Source of the DNA: Chitinophagaceae bacterium | GTDB lineage: Bacteria; Bacteroidota; Bacteroidia; Chitinophagales; Chitinophagaceae | Direction: 5' to 3' | NCBI GenBank assembly: GCA_023229465.1 | Contig: JALNZE010000004.1 | Coordinates: forward strand, 1-64,000 | DNA: 64,000 nt | Shown: in pieces, positions 45,309 to 54,203 of the stretch | How positions within the stretch are numbered: position 1 is the stretch's first letter | Layout: each line of letters begins with the position of its first letter | Notes under the pieces: generated by a model | Databases searched by the model: none | What the model was told of the DNA's origin: nothing | What the model saw: only the letters and a program-made list of their open reading frames with translations | Made by a program: the position numbers and the translations under genes

Positions 45309-46406
45309 ATGAATACGATAATAACACCAGAAATCAGGGAGGTGATGAAAGCTGTACGTTACCGCCCTGCAGTATCCATCATTATGCCTTTTGAACCAAA
45401 AATCAGTTTGCAGGCAGAGTTATTGTATTCATTGAAAATTGCCGCTGATAAAGTAGAGCGGGAATTACTAAAGAATTACCCGGAAGAGGTGGGCAAACTT
45501 GTGATGCAGAAACTCCGGACTATTTTAAAAAGCCTTGATTTTTCGACCCACAATAAGAGCATTGCCATCTATGTTTCACCGGTTTTTGAAAAAGTATTAT
45601 ACCTGGATGTACTGGCAGAAGAAAAAATTGTTATTGATGAATCATTCGAGATCCGTGACCTGGTTTACAGTAAAAAACAATCTCGCAAATACCTTGTTCT
45701 GTTATTGAGTAGTAAAGAAAATAGTATGTATCTGGGCAATTCAGACCGTTTTGTTAAACTGGACTTTGATGTGCCGGCAGAGGGGGCCGGTCAGTTCAAA
45801 GATCTTCCCGAACCCGTGGCTAATTTTTCAGATTTTTCCGGAAGGAAGGAAATAATGATGGATAAATATTTGCATCATATCGATAATGCGCTTGATAGTG
45901 TCTTCCATACATACCAACTCCCTCTTTTTGTGTTGGGTACAGAAAGAATAACGGGTCATTTCAAAAAACTTGCCAGGCATGCAGTAGCGGTTGTTGAATA
46001 TATACACGGTAATTATAGTGATGCCACTGAACAGGAACTGCTCGATATCCTCCGGCCGCATATTGTTAACTGGAAAAAAGCGAAACAAAAGGATTTACTC
46101 AGTCTGCTGGGAGAAGCTGCCGGTAAAAAGGCTCTTTCATTTGGAATAATTGATGTGTGGCGCGAAGCGATGGATCATAACAGCAAACTTCTTGTGGTAG
46201 AAAATAATTATAAGTATGCTGCGCAGCGGGGAAGTACTGACAATACTATTTATAAGGCGGATGAAGCGGCTAATCAAATTTCCTATATCAGAGACGCGGT
46301 AGATGATGTGATCGAAAAAGTACTGGAAAAAGGCGGGGACGTAGAATTTGTAGATAAAGACTTACTCAGTAGCTACCAGCATATTGCATTGGTTCATTAC
46401 TATTAG
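45309..46406 (+). CDS. baeRF-like protein (bacterial archaeo-eukaryotic release factor family)
   Basis: 365 residues from ATG 45309. Layout fits the baeRF proteins: an N-terminal alpha/beta domain (VSIIMPFEPKISLQAELLYS, KSIAIYVSPVFEKVLYLDVL), a central RNase-H-like domain (KYLVLLLSSKENSMYLGNSD, LPLFVLGTERITGHFKKLA) and a C-terminal Pelota-like domain (RGSTDNTIYKADEAANQIS). No GGQ motif, as is common in bacterial members. Probable ribosome-linked stress factor; function unproven. It is followed 20 bases later by a universal stress protein. Confidence 0.78.
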   Translation: MNTIITPEIREVMKAVRYRPAVSIIMPFEPKISLQAELLYSLKIAADKVERELLKNYPEEVGKLVMQKLRTILKSLDFSTHNKSIAIYVSPVFEKVLYLDVLAEEKIVIDESFEIRDLVYSKKQSRKYLVLLLSSKENSMYLGNSDRFVKLDFDVPAEGAGQFKDLPEPVANFSDFSGRKEIMMDKYLHHIDNALDSVFHTYQLPLFVLGTERITGHFKKLARHAVAVVEYIHGNYSDATEQELLDILRPHIVNWKKAKQKDLLSLLGEAAGKKALSFGIIDVWREAMDHNSKLLVVENNYKYAAQRGSTDNTIYKADEAANQISYIRDAVDDVIEKVLEKGGDVEFVDKDLLSSYQHIALVHYY

Positions 46407-46426
46407 ATAAAAAATTAAACCAGGTT

Positions 46427-47254
46427 ATGAAAATAATAGTGGTACCAACCGATTTTTCGGCTATTTCGCTGAATGCTGTTAACTATGCGGCCGACCTTGC
46501 TTGTGTAATTGGCGCCAATTTGTCATTGATTCATGTATCCCCCTTGCCGATCACTTTTGGTGAGCTGCTTACTCCTGTTGAAAGTATGGCAGAAATGGCT
46601 GCCAAAGGTGAGGAGCAATTAAAATGGCTTACAGAAAAAATAACGGACAGAACCCAGGGAAAACTTGCCATTACCTCAGAAGTCAGGCAGGGTAATGTGG
46701 TTTCGGCGATAAATGATTACTGTAATTCAGTAAATACGTATGCCGTAGTTATGGGAGTAGAGAGTACGGGTACTGTTGAAAGATTTTTGTTTGGAGGCAA
46801 AACATTTTCAGCGATGGAACAACTTTCCTGGCCCCTGATCATCGTTCCACCCGGAACCAGATTTGAAGGCATCAGGAAAATCGGGCTGGCGTGTGATTTG
46901 CATAAAGTAAAAGAAACGTTACCTGTTGAAGAGCTAAAAAGCCTGGTCAATAAATTCCAGGCAGCATTTCATGTATTGTATATCAGTGATGGAAGTGAAG
47001 GCGCATTCAATGCAGCAACCATTAAAGAGTCTATATGGTTGCGAAAATTACTGGGGGCATTGCATCCAACCTATCATTTTATCGCTGGTAAAGATATTGA
47101 GGAAAGCATCAATGAATTTGCAAAAGAAAATGAGTTTGATTTCCTGATTATTATCCCCCGAAAACATACGTTGATCAATAAAATATTTCAGCATAGTTAT
47201 TCTAAAAACCTGGTTTTGCATACACAGGTGCCTGTAATGGCAATTCATGAATAA
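46427..47254 (+). CDS. Universal stress protein, tandem UspA domains (usp3)
   Basis: 275 residues. First fold: KIIVVPTDFSAISLNAVNYA to YAVVMGVESTGTVERFLFGG; second fold: KIGLACDLHKVKETLPVEEL to FLIIIPRKHTLINKIFQHSY. More typical UspA opening (VVPTDFS) than usp1 and usp2. Twenty bases downstream of the baeRF-like gene, so probably the same operon and the same Crp/FNR-type promoter. Confidence 0.93.
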   Translation: MKIIVVPTDFSAISLNAVNYAADLACVIGANLSLIHVSPLPITFGELLTPVESMAEMAAKGEEQLKWLTEKITDRTQGKLAITSEVRQGNVVSAINDYCNSVNTYAVVMGVESTGTVERFLFGGKTFSAMEQLSWPLIIVPPGTRFEGIRKIGLACDLHKVKETLPVEELKSLVNKFQAAFHVLYISDGSEGAFNAATIKESIWLRKLLGALHPTYHFIAGKDIEESINEFAKENEFDFLIIIPRKHTLINKIFQHSYSKNLVLHTQVPVMAIHE

Positions 47255-47372
47255 AGCAGATAGGTATCCGCTTTGCCACCGGAAGTAAAAGAATAATTGG
47301 TTTACCAAACCTCAACCTTTTGTTGATTGCAGACGATTTGTATTCGTGAATAGGCAGAGGGTTTAGTTTTTC

Positions 47373-48203
47373 ATGACTTGCCAAATGAAAAGAGAGAAAA
47401 TAAACCATATCACCCATAAACAGTACAGGAAAGTAAAAAAATATTGTAACAGTATTGCTCCTGGTTATGATATTGAAACCATCCATCAATTCAGGGTAGC
47501 CTATAAAAAATTGCGGGCTTTTTTACGGATGATAGCGGAAGGGGAAGAGCTGCTTTCCGGAACAGGCATTTCCGGAAACCTGAAAGCAGGCTATCATATC
47601 TCTGGAACTATACGCGATCTGCAGTTGCAGCAACAACGGGTTAGAGAGGCATCAAAATATGAAGTTTTAAAACCGAAGGCATACCTCAGTTTACTACAGA
47701 AAGAAATTGACAGGCTAAAACCGGGTTTATCCGAAATAGTTTCGGAAAATCCTGTCGCTAAAAGCAAAAAGAGAACAGATGCCTTTATCCCGCGCGCATT
47801 TCCTGAAAGCAGTTTCAGGTATTTTGTACAAAAAAAACGGGACGAAGTTTACGAAATAATGGCAGCCGGTCATTTTAGTGACACTACCCTTCATGCCATC
47901 CGAAAAAAGCTGAAAGATCTGTTTTACAATTTTGAAATATATGATGGGGTTGGGCAGAATATTTTATTACAGGGTATATGGAAGGGGAAGGCGGAGGGGC
48001 AACTTACCGGTTTACTTGATGAATTAGGGCGGTTCCAGGATCAGTGTATAGCCATTGCGCTTATTAAACCCCGCTGGCTCAATAGTTTACCCGGGAATAA
48101 CCACAAACTAATGGAGCGGATAAAAAAAATATGGATAAAAGATAAGTTGTACATGAAGCGGTTATTGCTAAAGAAACTGGAGACTGATTTGATTCTGAAA
48201 TAA
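47373..48203 (+). CDS. CHAD domain-containing protein
   Basis: 276 residues, all-helical. CHAD motifs: HQFRVAYKKLRAFLRM (about 33-48) and LHAIRKKLKDLFYNFE (about 170-185), the paired His-x-x-Arg-x-x-x-K signature that binds polyphosphate. Last helices VFQD-like LGRFQDQCIAIALI. Polyphosphate binding fits a stress island. Not directly overlapping its neighbours. Confidence 0.85.
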   Translation: MTCQMKREKINHITHKQYRKVKKYCNSIAPGYDIETIHQFRVAYKKLRAFLRMIAEGEELLSGTGISGNLKAGYHISGTIRDLQLQQQRVREASKYEVLKPKAYLSLLQKEIDRLKPGLSEIVSENPVAKSKKRTDAFIPRAFPESSFRYFVQKKRDEVYEIMAAGHFSDTTLHAIRKKLKDLFYNFEIYDGVGQNILLQGIWKGKAEGQLTGLLDELGRFQDQCIAIALIKPRWLNSLPGNNHKLMERIKKIWIKDKLYMKRLLLKKLETDLILK

Positions 48204-48508
48204 ACTATGCAGCAATTAAAATCTTCCACTCATCACTTTCTGGATGTAAACTGATGATAGTCAGTAAAAAAGCTGATTTTATTCATTGTGCAGGCAAAGA
48301 AAAATCAGGATATTTGGGGATAAGAGCCGACTATGGAATGTTGCGGATGTTTTCTTATATTCATGCCATAAATTTTGCAGATGAACATCAGTCCAATTAA
48401 ACTGGCATATAGTGATTGAGCAATACAGCGGGGATGTTCAGTTAACAGCAAGACAGGTTATGAATATATATTCTGGTATCTCTAAAATCTCAGTTGTAAA
48501 AAAAAGCC
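48204..48508. other. 305-base gap between CHAD gene and mlaE-like gene
   Basis: No convincing gene. It holds one good Crp/FNR-type site, ACTGAT-GATA-GTCAGT (core 48252-48263), but no -7 box at the usual distance on either strand. A TAAATTTTG stretch at 48369-48377 is a weak promoter candidate for the Mla operon. Confidence 0.5.
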
Positions 48509-49279
48509 ATGTTGTTAGCGCCAAACCTGAAATTGTTTTTAATTGAAGTTGGGGACCTGTCCCGGTTTGTGGGGCATTTTTTTCAACAATGGTTCAAACC
48601 CAGATACGAAGTTGCTGAATTTTTCCGGCAATGTTATGTTATCGGGTATAAATCACTTCCACTCATAGGTCTGACGGCTTTTATAATGGGCCTGGTAATA
48701 ACCATGCAGCTACGTCCCAGTATGGTTGAATATGGTGTAGAATCTCAATTACCTGTTATTGTGGGTATTGCCATTATCAGGGAAATAGGTCCTGTTATCA
48801 CCGCATTGATATTTGCCGGAAAAATTGGCAGCAGTATCGGCGCGGAACTTGGCTCTATGAGGGTTACAGAACAGATAGATGCAATGGAGGTGAGTGGTAC
48901 CAATCCCTTTAAATACCTTGTGGTAACAAGGGTATTCGCTTCCGTATTAATGTTACCCGTATTGGTATTACTGGGTGATGCTATCTCATTATATGGTTCT
49001 TACCTCGGTGTAAATATACGGAGTACTACCAGTTCTTATTTATTCTGGACACAGATAGTTAATGTTCTTTCATTTAGTGATGTACTACCGGCATTTGTGA
49101 AAAGTTTCTTTTTTGGCTTTGCAGTGGGTATTATTGGATGTTATAAGGGATATAATAGTAAAAAAGGTACTGAAGGGGTGGGTCGTTCTGCCAATTCATC
49201 AGTAGTGCTCTCATCAATTATGATTTTTGTAATTGATTTATTAGCAGTACAGATTACCGATCTGTTAGGACTTAATTAA
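48509..49279 (+). CDS. MlaE-family lipid ABC transporter permease
   Basis: 256 residues with five to six membrane segments. MlaE signatures: GLTAFIMGLVITMQLRPSMV, IAIIREIGPVITALIFAGKI, GSSIGAELGSMRVTEQIDAM, and GCYKGYNSKKGTEGVGRS. Inner-membrane core of a phospholipid transport system that keeps the outer membrane asymmetric. Operon with the ATPase and MCE genes downstream. Confidence 0.95.
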   Translation: MLLAPNLKLFLIEVGDLSRFVGHFFQQWFKPRYEVAEFFRQCYVIGYKSLPLIGLTAFIMGLVITMQLRPSMVEYGVESQLPVIVGIAIIREIGPVITALIFAGKIGSSIGAELGSMRVTEQIDAMEVSGTNPFKYLVVTRVFASVLMLPVLVLLGDAISLYGSYLGVNIRSTTSSYLFWTQIVNVLSFSDVLPAFVKSFFFGFAVGIIGCYKGYNSKKGTEGVGRSANSSVVLSSIMIFVIDLLAVQITDLLGLN

Positions 49280-49286
49280 TTGCAGC

Positions 49287-50063
49287 ATGATCTCAGACAC
49301 AAATGATAATCTCAAGATAGAGAATTCAGCGCCTGATGTTGCTGTTTTGGTGATTCGTCATTTGTATAAATCTTTTGGAAATAATCATGTACTGGACGAT
49401 TTTAATCTTGAAATGCAAAAAGGCGAAAGTGTGGTAGTATTGGGAAGGTCAGGGTCGGGAAAATCGGTATTGATTAAATGTGTGATTGGCCTGCTGGAAC
49501 CTGATAAAGGAAATATTGAGTTGTTTGGAGATGACCTGACAGGTATCAGCGAGGAAGAATTGGATAAGATAAGGGCTAAAGTGGGCTTTCTGTTCCAGAG
49601 TAATGCACTCTATGATTCAATGACAGTAAGAGAAAATCTCGAGTTTCCGCTTCGCCGCCACTGGATCCAGGTTACGCAGGAAGAAGTAAATATCATGGTG
49701 CTTGATGCCCTTGAGGATGTGGGTCTTGCACATACCATAGATATGATGCCTGTTGAGTTATCCGGTGGGATGCGGAAACGAATTGCCCTTGCCAGAACAT
49801 TAATTTTAAAGCCGGAGATTATATTATATGATGAGCCTACCACCGGACTTGACTCGATAACCAGTAAAGAAATTATCACGTTAATGAGGGTAATACAGGA
49901 GAAATATAATACAACATCGCTGATTATCTCGCACGATATGAATTGTGTGCATATGGCAAGCAACAGGGTGGTAATACTGGTTGATGGAAAATGCTATGCC
50001 AGTGGTACCTACCAGGAACTGGAACAAAGTATGGATCCTAAAGTGAAGCAATTTTTTGAATAA
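49287..50063 (+). CDS. MlaF-family ABC transporter ATP-binding protein
   Basis: 258 residues. Walker A GRSGSGKS, Q-loop FLFQSNALYDSMTVRENLEF, signature LSGGMRKRIALART, Walker B IILYDEPTTGLDS and switch His ISHD. Powers the MlaE permease. Starts 7 bases after it. Confidence 0.96.
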   Translation: MISDTNDNLKIENSAPDVAVLVIRHLYKSFGNNHVLDDFNLEMQKGESVVVLGRSGSGKSVLIKCVIGLLEPDKGNIELFGDDLTGISEEELDKIRAKVGFLFQSNALYDSMTVRENLEFPLRRHWIQVTQEEVNIMVLDALEDVGLAHTIDMMPVELSGGMRKRIALARTLILKPEIILYDEPTTGLDSITSKEIITLMRVIQEKYNTTSLIISHDMNCVHMASNRVVILVDGKCYASGTYQELEQSMDPKVKQFFE

Positions 50064-50071
50064 CTAATCAT

Positions 50072-51088
50072 ATGGAAAAGAAGACTATTGATAATATTAA
50101 GCTGGGAATATTTGTATCGGCAGGCTTGCTGTTTCTGGTAGTATTATTATACATGATCGGGAAGAACATGAGCTTATTTGGTGATACCTATGTGCTCAAA
50201 GCAAGATTTGAAAATGCCCAGGGCCTTGTGGTAGGTAATAATGTTCGTTACTCCGGTATTCAGTCGGGTACCGTAAAAGAGATAAAAATCATGAATGATA
50301 CAACCATCGAAGTAACACTGCTCGTAGAAAAGAAAATGATGGCCATCATCCGTAAAAACGCGGTTGTTTCGATTGGTACCGAGGGATTGGTGGGGAATAA
50401 AGTGGTGAATATCATTCCGCGGCGAAAACAGGCCCCACTCGCTGAGGAAGGTGATATTCTTTTTGCGAAAAGATCGGTAGATGCTGATGAGATGCTGCAA
50501 ACGCTTAGCCAAACCAATAATGATGTAGCAGTGATAGCTGCTGATTTAAAAATAACTATACAACGGATTAATACAAGCAATGCGCTTTGGAATTTACTGA
50601 ATGATAAATCAATACCGGAAAATTTCAGGGTATCTGTTGCCAATATACTTGCCGCAACCGGCAATGCAGGTAAGCTGGTAAATAACCTGAACGATATTGT
50701 AATGGATATAAAAAACGGGAAAGGCTCTGCCGGGGCGATTTTGCGGGATTCTTCCTTTGCCAAAAACCTGAACGAAGCAATCCTGAAAATTAAATCTGTT
50801 GGTGATAATGTTGATTCGCTGTCTCACGAAATAAGTTTGGTTGTAGCGGGTGTAAGGCAGGATATAAATTCCGGCAGGGGCCCTGTAAATGCCTTACTCA
50901 AAGATTCGGCGATTGTAATAAAATTAAATACAAGCCTTAGTAATATTGAAAAAGGTACCGATGGGTTTAACCAGAATATGGAGGCATTAAAGCATAATTT
51001 TTTATTCAGGGGGTATTTCCGTAAACTAGAGAAGGAAAAAGAAAACGAGTTAAAACGACAGGCAAAAGCAAAGGCAGAGAAAAATTGA
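50072..51088 (+). CDS. MlaD/MCE-family substrate-binding protein
   Basis: 338 residues. One N-terminal membrane anchor (LGIFVSAGLLFLVVLLYMIG) and an MCE domain (about 38-120: LKARFENAQGLVVGNNVRYS, GIQSGTVKEI), then a long helical periplasmic tail rich in heptads. It ends in a charged KEKENELKRQAKAKAEKN. It forms the hexameric ring that carries lipid between membranes; the operon has no MlaC or MlaB homologue here. Confidence 0.94.
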   Translation: MEKKTIDNIKLGIFVSAGLLFLVVLLYMIGKNMSLFGDTYVLKARFENAQGLVVGNNVRYSGIQSGTVKEIKIMNDTTIEVTLLVEKKMMAIIRKNAVVSIGTEGLVGNKVVNIIPRRKQAPLAEEGDILFAKRSVDADEMLQTLSQTNNDVAVIAADLKITIQRINTSNALWNLLNDKSIPENFRVSVANILAATGNAGKLVNNLNDIVMDIKNGKGSAGAILRDSSFAKNLNEAILKIKSVGDNVDSLSHEISLVVAGVRQDINSGRGPVNALLKDSAIVIKLNTSLSNIEKGTDGFNQNMEALKHNFLFRGYFRKLEKEKENELKRQAKAKAEKN

Positions 51089-51136
51089 GGTTGAAATGGC
51101 GTTTTTAATTCTTATGATAAATGTCAGTAAAACTGC

Positions 51137-51179
51137 TGACCCCTGTCATTCTTATCCAGCCTGCCCGTTATTACCTTGT
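51137..51179 (+). promoter_or_regulatory. Crp/FNR-type site plus -7 box upstream of the YtxH operon
   Basis: TGAC-CCCT-GTCA (51137-51148), a perfect palindromic core. TACCTTGT (51172-51179, a weaker -7 box) starts 29.5 bp after its centre. The ATG is at 51203. Confidence 0.62.
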
Positions 51180-51202
51180 GAGTCACAATAAAAGTAAATG
51201 TT

Positions 51203-51439
51203 ATGAAAAGTACAGGGAAAATACTGGCAGCTGTTTTGGCCGGGGCTGCCATAGGAGCCGTTGTTGGGATTTTATTGGCACCGGATAAAGGTAGTGAAAC
51301 AAGAAAAAAGATTAGCGAAGAAGGCAAAAGGCTTGCTGATGATGTGAAAGATAAATTTCGAAAAGGCAAAGAAAAATTGAATGGACTTAAAGAGGATTTT
51401 GAGCGGACGGTAAAAGAGAAAGTAGATGAATTTGCCTGA
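51203..51439 (+). CDS. YtxH domain-containing protein
   Basis: 78 residues. Hydrophobic Gly/Ala-rich segment ILAAVLAGAAIGAVVGILLA with the family motif LLAPDKGSETRKKI, then a charged helix of about 45 residues. Small membrane-anchored stress protein common next to holin-X and general stress genes. First of three short genes that seem co-transcribed. Confidence 0.88.
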   Translation: MKSTGKILAAVLAGAAIGAVVGILLAPDKGSETRKKISEEGKRLADDVKDKFRKGKEKLNGLKEDFERTVKEKVDEFA

Positions 51440-51488
51440 GTAAGATAATAATAACCCGCTTGATACTGTAGTTAAAAAATTATGCAAA

Positions 51489-51845
51489 ATGGAAAAGGTA
51501 TTTGCCAAAGCAGATGAACTTGTTGGTACAATGAAGGAATATGTTAATAACAGGATTGATTTTCTAAAGCTGGAAGCCGCAGAGAAAAGTTCAGGTTTAA
51601 TTGCCAGTCTGCTGGCAAGAACCATTGTGGCTGTTGTATTTTTATGTTTTTTCATTTTTGCGGGAGTTGGAATGTCACTTCTTGCAGGTGAATATACCGG
51701 AAAAACATGGGCAGGATACCTGATCGTAGCTTTTGTGTATCTGCTGCTGGGTATTGTAGCATGGGCCGGAAGAAGCTGGATGCTACGCATGCCAATTATG
51801 AATGCGCTGATTAAAGAAATATTTAAAAGTGATGAAGAAGATTAA
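51489..51845 (+). CDS. Phage holin family / holin-X-like membrane protein
   Basis: 118 residues. An amphipathic helix (KADELVGTMKEYVNNRIDFL) precedes two membrane segments (TIVAVVFLCFFIFAGVGMSL and YLIVAFVYLLLGIVAWAG). This matches the Actinobacterial Holin-X (YqjE-like) superfamily, which despite the name is chromosomal and stress-linked. It overlaps the next gene by 17 bases. Confidence 0.78.
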   Translation: MEKVFAKADELVGTMKEYVNNRIDFLKLEAAEKSSGLIASLLARTIVAVVFLCFFIFAGVGMSLLAGEYTGKTWAGYLIVAFVYLLLGIVAWAGRSWMLRMPIMNALIKEIFKSDEED

Positions 51846-52122
51846 TAGCTTAAGACAATTGCAAAGAGAGAAGGAACGTATCAAACAACACCAGGAAGAT
51901 CTGGAAGATTCGATAGCTGACCATTGGTGCGAGCTGAAAGAAAATTTGAAACCCGTTAATATCGCCAAGGAAGTAATCAGCAAATGGGTACGTAAAAAAA
52001 GTGAAGTGGACCTGAATGCAGGCAGCATCCTGAAAAATACGGTTACCTATGTAGCCGCCTTACTGGCCAATATACTTGTTGATAGGGCAGCGCATAAATT
52101 TGGAGGGTTACTTAAGAAGTAA
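51829..52122 (+). CDS. Small hypothetical protein, third gene of the YtxH operon
   Basis: 97 residues. Charged N-terminal helix (SLRQLQREKERIKQHQEDLE), middle PVNIAKEVISKWVRKKSEVD, and a short hydrophobic stretch TYVAALLANILVDRAA near the end. No family recognised. The 17-base overlap with the holin-X-like gene implies coupled translation and a shared envelope role. Confidence 0.7.
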   Translation: MMKKINSLRQLQREKERIKQHQEDLEDSIADHWCELKENLKPVNIAKEVISKWVRKKSEVDLNAGSILKNTVTYVAALLANILVDRAAHKFGGLLKK

Positions 52123-52192
52123 ACACAACAACGTAATCACGCAGGACCTCTCTTGATAACACGACTTTCATTTAATCTGATAATATACAATT

Positions 52193-52420
52193 ATGGCTAT
52201 TTTAAAAGTACTGGAACTGATGGCAAGTTCCCCCAAAAATTGGGAAGATGCTGCACAGCAGGCTGTGAATGAGGCATCAAAATCGCTCAAAAACATACGG
52301 TCGCTGTATGTTAAGGACCATAGCGTAGTGGTTAAACACAATAAAATTGTTGAATACAGGATTATAGCCAAACTCAGTTTTGAGCTGGAACATCCTGTAC
52401 AAGCAAAATCAAAAAAGTAG
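52193..52420 (+). CDS. Dodecin family protein
   Basis: 75 residues, the dodecin length. Pattern VLELMASSPKNWEDAAQQAV, EASKSLKNIRSLYVKDHSVV, KIVEYRIIAKLSFELE matches the flavin-binding dodecamer. The position often held by the flavin-stacking Trp is present in the WEDAA motif. Stores or buffers flavin; found in stress clusters of many bacteria. Confidence 0.9.
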   Translation: MAILKVLELMASSPKNWEDAAQQAVNEASKSLKNIRSLYVKDHSVVVKHNKIVEYRIIAKLSFELEHPVQAKSKK

Positions 52421-52561
52421 ACATGTTAGGCCACTCAATTTTGACAAATACGTTACTAAAGAAAATGCGTTTGTAAGATTGCTTGTAGGGGAACTTCAAA
52501 TGTCTCTGAATAAAGCAGGCTAACTCTATGGTTTTTACCGGGTTTATGATTAAATTGATGC

Positions 52562-54202
52562 ATGTTGCCATCTTCACGAAACAGTATTAACGACTTTCTG
52601 CAATTTGAGGCACTTTTTAATCATGCTTCCATTGGTATATTAATAGTGAATAGTAACGGTATTATTCAATCTCTCAATCCATTTGCACTGAGTCTTTTCG
52701 GGTATACATCCGGAGAAATTATTGGGCAGCCCATTGAAGTACTTATTCCGAAAAGATTGCATCATGTACACGTTAATCACCGGAATTATTTTATAGAAAT
52801 GCTGGGCAGACGACCGATGGGTATCGGGATGGAATTATTGGCTGTGAAAAATGAGGGTACTGAACTGCAGGTGGAAGTAAGTTTAGATAAGTATGTACAT
52901 GAGGGTGAGACGAAAGCGATCATTTTTGTGAGTGATATCTCTGTTCGAAAAAAAGCGGAAGCGGAAATAATACAACTAAAAGAAGAACTGGAAAGTTCAG
53001 TGGAAAAACGAACGGCGGATTTAACGGAAACGCTCCGGCAACTTGAAATTTCCAGGAGTGACCTTCAAAAAGCAATTTCTCTCCAGAATGCTTTATTAAG
53101 CAATGTTGGGGCCATTATTGTTACGGTTGATACAAACGGGATTATCCAGACCTTTAATTCCGAAGCAGAAAAGGAGCTGCTTTACACAGCGGATGAGTTG
53201 GTTGGAAAACATACTCCCCTTATTTTTCTAGAGCCATCAATGGTTGCAAAACAAACAAAAGAACTTTCAGCGGAATTGCAAATGGAAATTACCGGTCCGA
53301 TGGAACTGCTGCTTGCCAAGGCCGGTTTGGGTTTAAAAAATGAGGATGAGTGGGTGTATGTTCGTAAAGATGGAACAACATTTCCTGTTCAACTTAATAT
53401 TTCTGCAATGAGAAATGATGGGGGTGTTATTATAGGTTTTGTGGGTGTTTCTTTTGATATTTCAAAAATAAAAATGTTTGAACAGGAATTACAGCAGTCA
53501 CTTGAAAAGGAAAAGGAACTGAACCTGTTAAAATCCAGGTTTGTTTCGATGGCATCCCATGAATTCAGAACGCCGCTAAGCACGATACTTTCTTCAACCT
53601 ATTTAATAGAAAAATATACCAGTACGGAAGCCCAGCCCAGGCGTGCGAAACATTTACAGCGTATTATTTCATCGGTGAATATGCTTACCGACATTCTAAA
53701 TGATTTTCTGAGTGTTGGCATGATTGAGGAAGGAAAAATTCAGGTGAGACCTGCCAGATTTAATATAGAGGAACTGATTAAGGAAATAGCGGATGAGATA
53801 ATGAATACGTTGAAAAAAGATCAACTGATTTTGTGTCAGCATGAAGGTAATTCGGAGTTGGTACTGGATCCATCGCTTCTGAAACATATTATCATGAATT
53901 TGGTTTCTAATGCCGGAAAATTTTCGGCTGAAGGAAGTCCCATTGAAATTAATACAATAGGTTCCAATGATTGTACCATTCTTTCTATAAAAGATCACGG
54001 AATAGGCATTTCAAAAGAAGACCAGGATCATTTAATGGAACGGTTTTACAGGGGTACCAATGCAAGTAATATTCAGGGTACCGGATTGGGTTTGCACATA
54101 GTTTCCAAATACGCAGAACTACTCAATGGTACTATAGCATGTAAAAGTGAACTGGGAGTGGGTACTGAGTTTATTTTAACATTTAACACTAAATCCGGCT
54201 GA
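52562..54202 (+). CDS. PAS domain sensor histidine kinase
   Basis: 546 residues, no membrane segment, so cytosolic. Two PAS domains (about 10-130, IGILIVNSNGIIQSLNPFAL; and about 180-300, AIIVTVDTNGIIQTFNSEAE) separated by a coiled coil. HisKA with phospho-acceptor His333 (MASHEFRTPLSTIL), and HATPase with LVSNAGKFSAEG (N box), DHGIGI (G1) and GTGLGLHIVSK (G2). One base gap to the response regulator, so a cognate pair. PAS sensing of a small molecule, redox or oxygen is possible but no haem ligand can be assigned. Confidence 0.95.
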   Translation: MLPSSRNSINDFLQFEALFNHASIGILIVNSNGIIQSLNPFALSLFGYTSGEIIGQPIEVLIPKRLHHVHVNHRNYFIEMLGRRPMGIGMELLAVKNEGTELQVEVSLDKYVHEGETKAIIFVSDISVRKKAEAEIIQLKEELESSVEKRTADLTETLRQLEISRSDLQKAISLQNALLSNVGAIIVTVDTNGIIQTFNSEAEKELLYTADELVGKHTPLIFLEPSMVAKQTKELSAELQMEITGPMELLLAKAGLGLKNEDEWVYVRKDGTTFPVQLNISAMRNDGGVIIGFVGVSFDISKIKMFEQELQQSLEKEKELNLLKSRFVSMASHEFRTPLSTILSSTYLIEKYTSTEAQPRRAKHLQRIISSVNMLTDILNDFLSVGMIEEGKIQVRPARFNIEELIKEIADEIMNTLKKDQLILCQHEGNSELVLDPSLLKHIIMNLVSNAGKFSAEGSPIEINTIGSNDCTILSIKDHGIGISKEDQDHLMERFYRGTNASNIQGTGLGLHIVSKYAELLNGTIACKSELGVGTEFILTFNTKSG

Positions 54203-54203
54203 T

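Noticed and set aside
51176..51188. TTGTGA-G-TCACAA as a Crp site
   Set aside because: The two arms look like Crp half-sites but the spacer is one base instead of six, and the element overlaps the -7 region.
51489..51845. Holin gene as evidence of a prophage
   Set aside because: No lysin, capsid, integrase or other phage gene is near; the protein belongs to the chromosomal holin-X/YqjE-like group in a stress operon.
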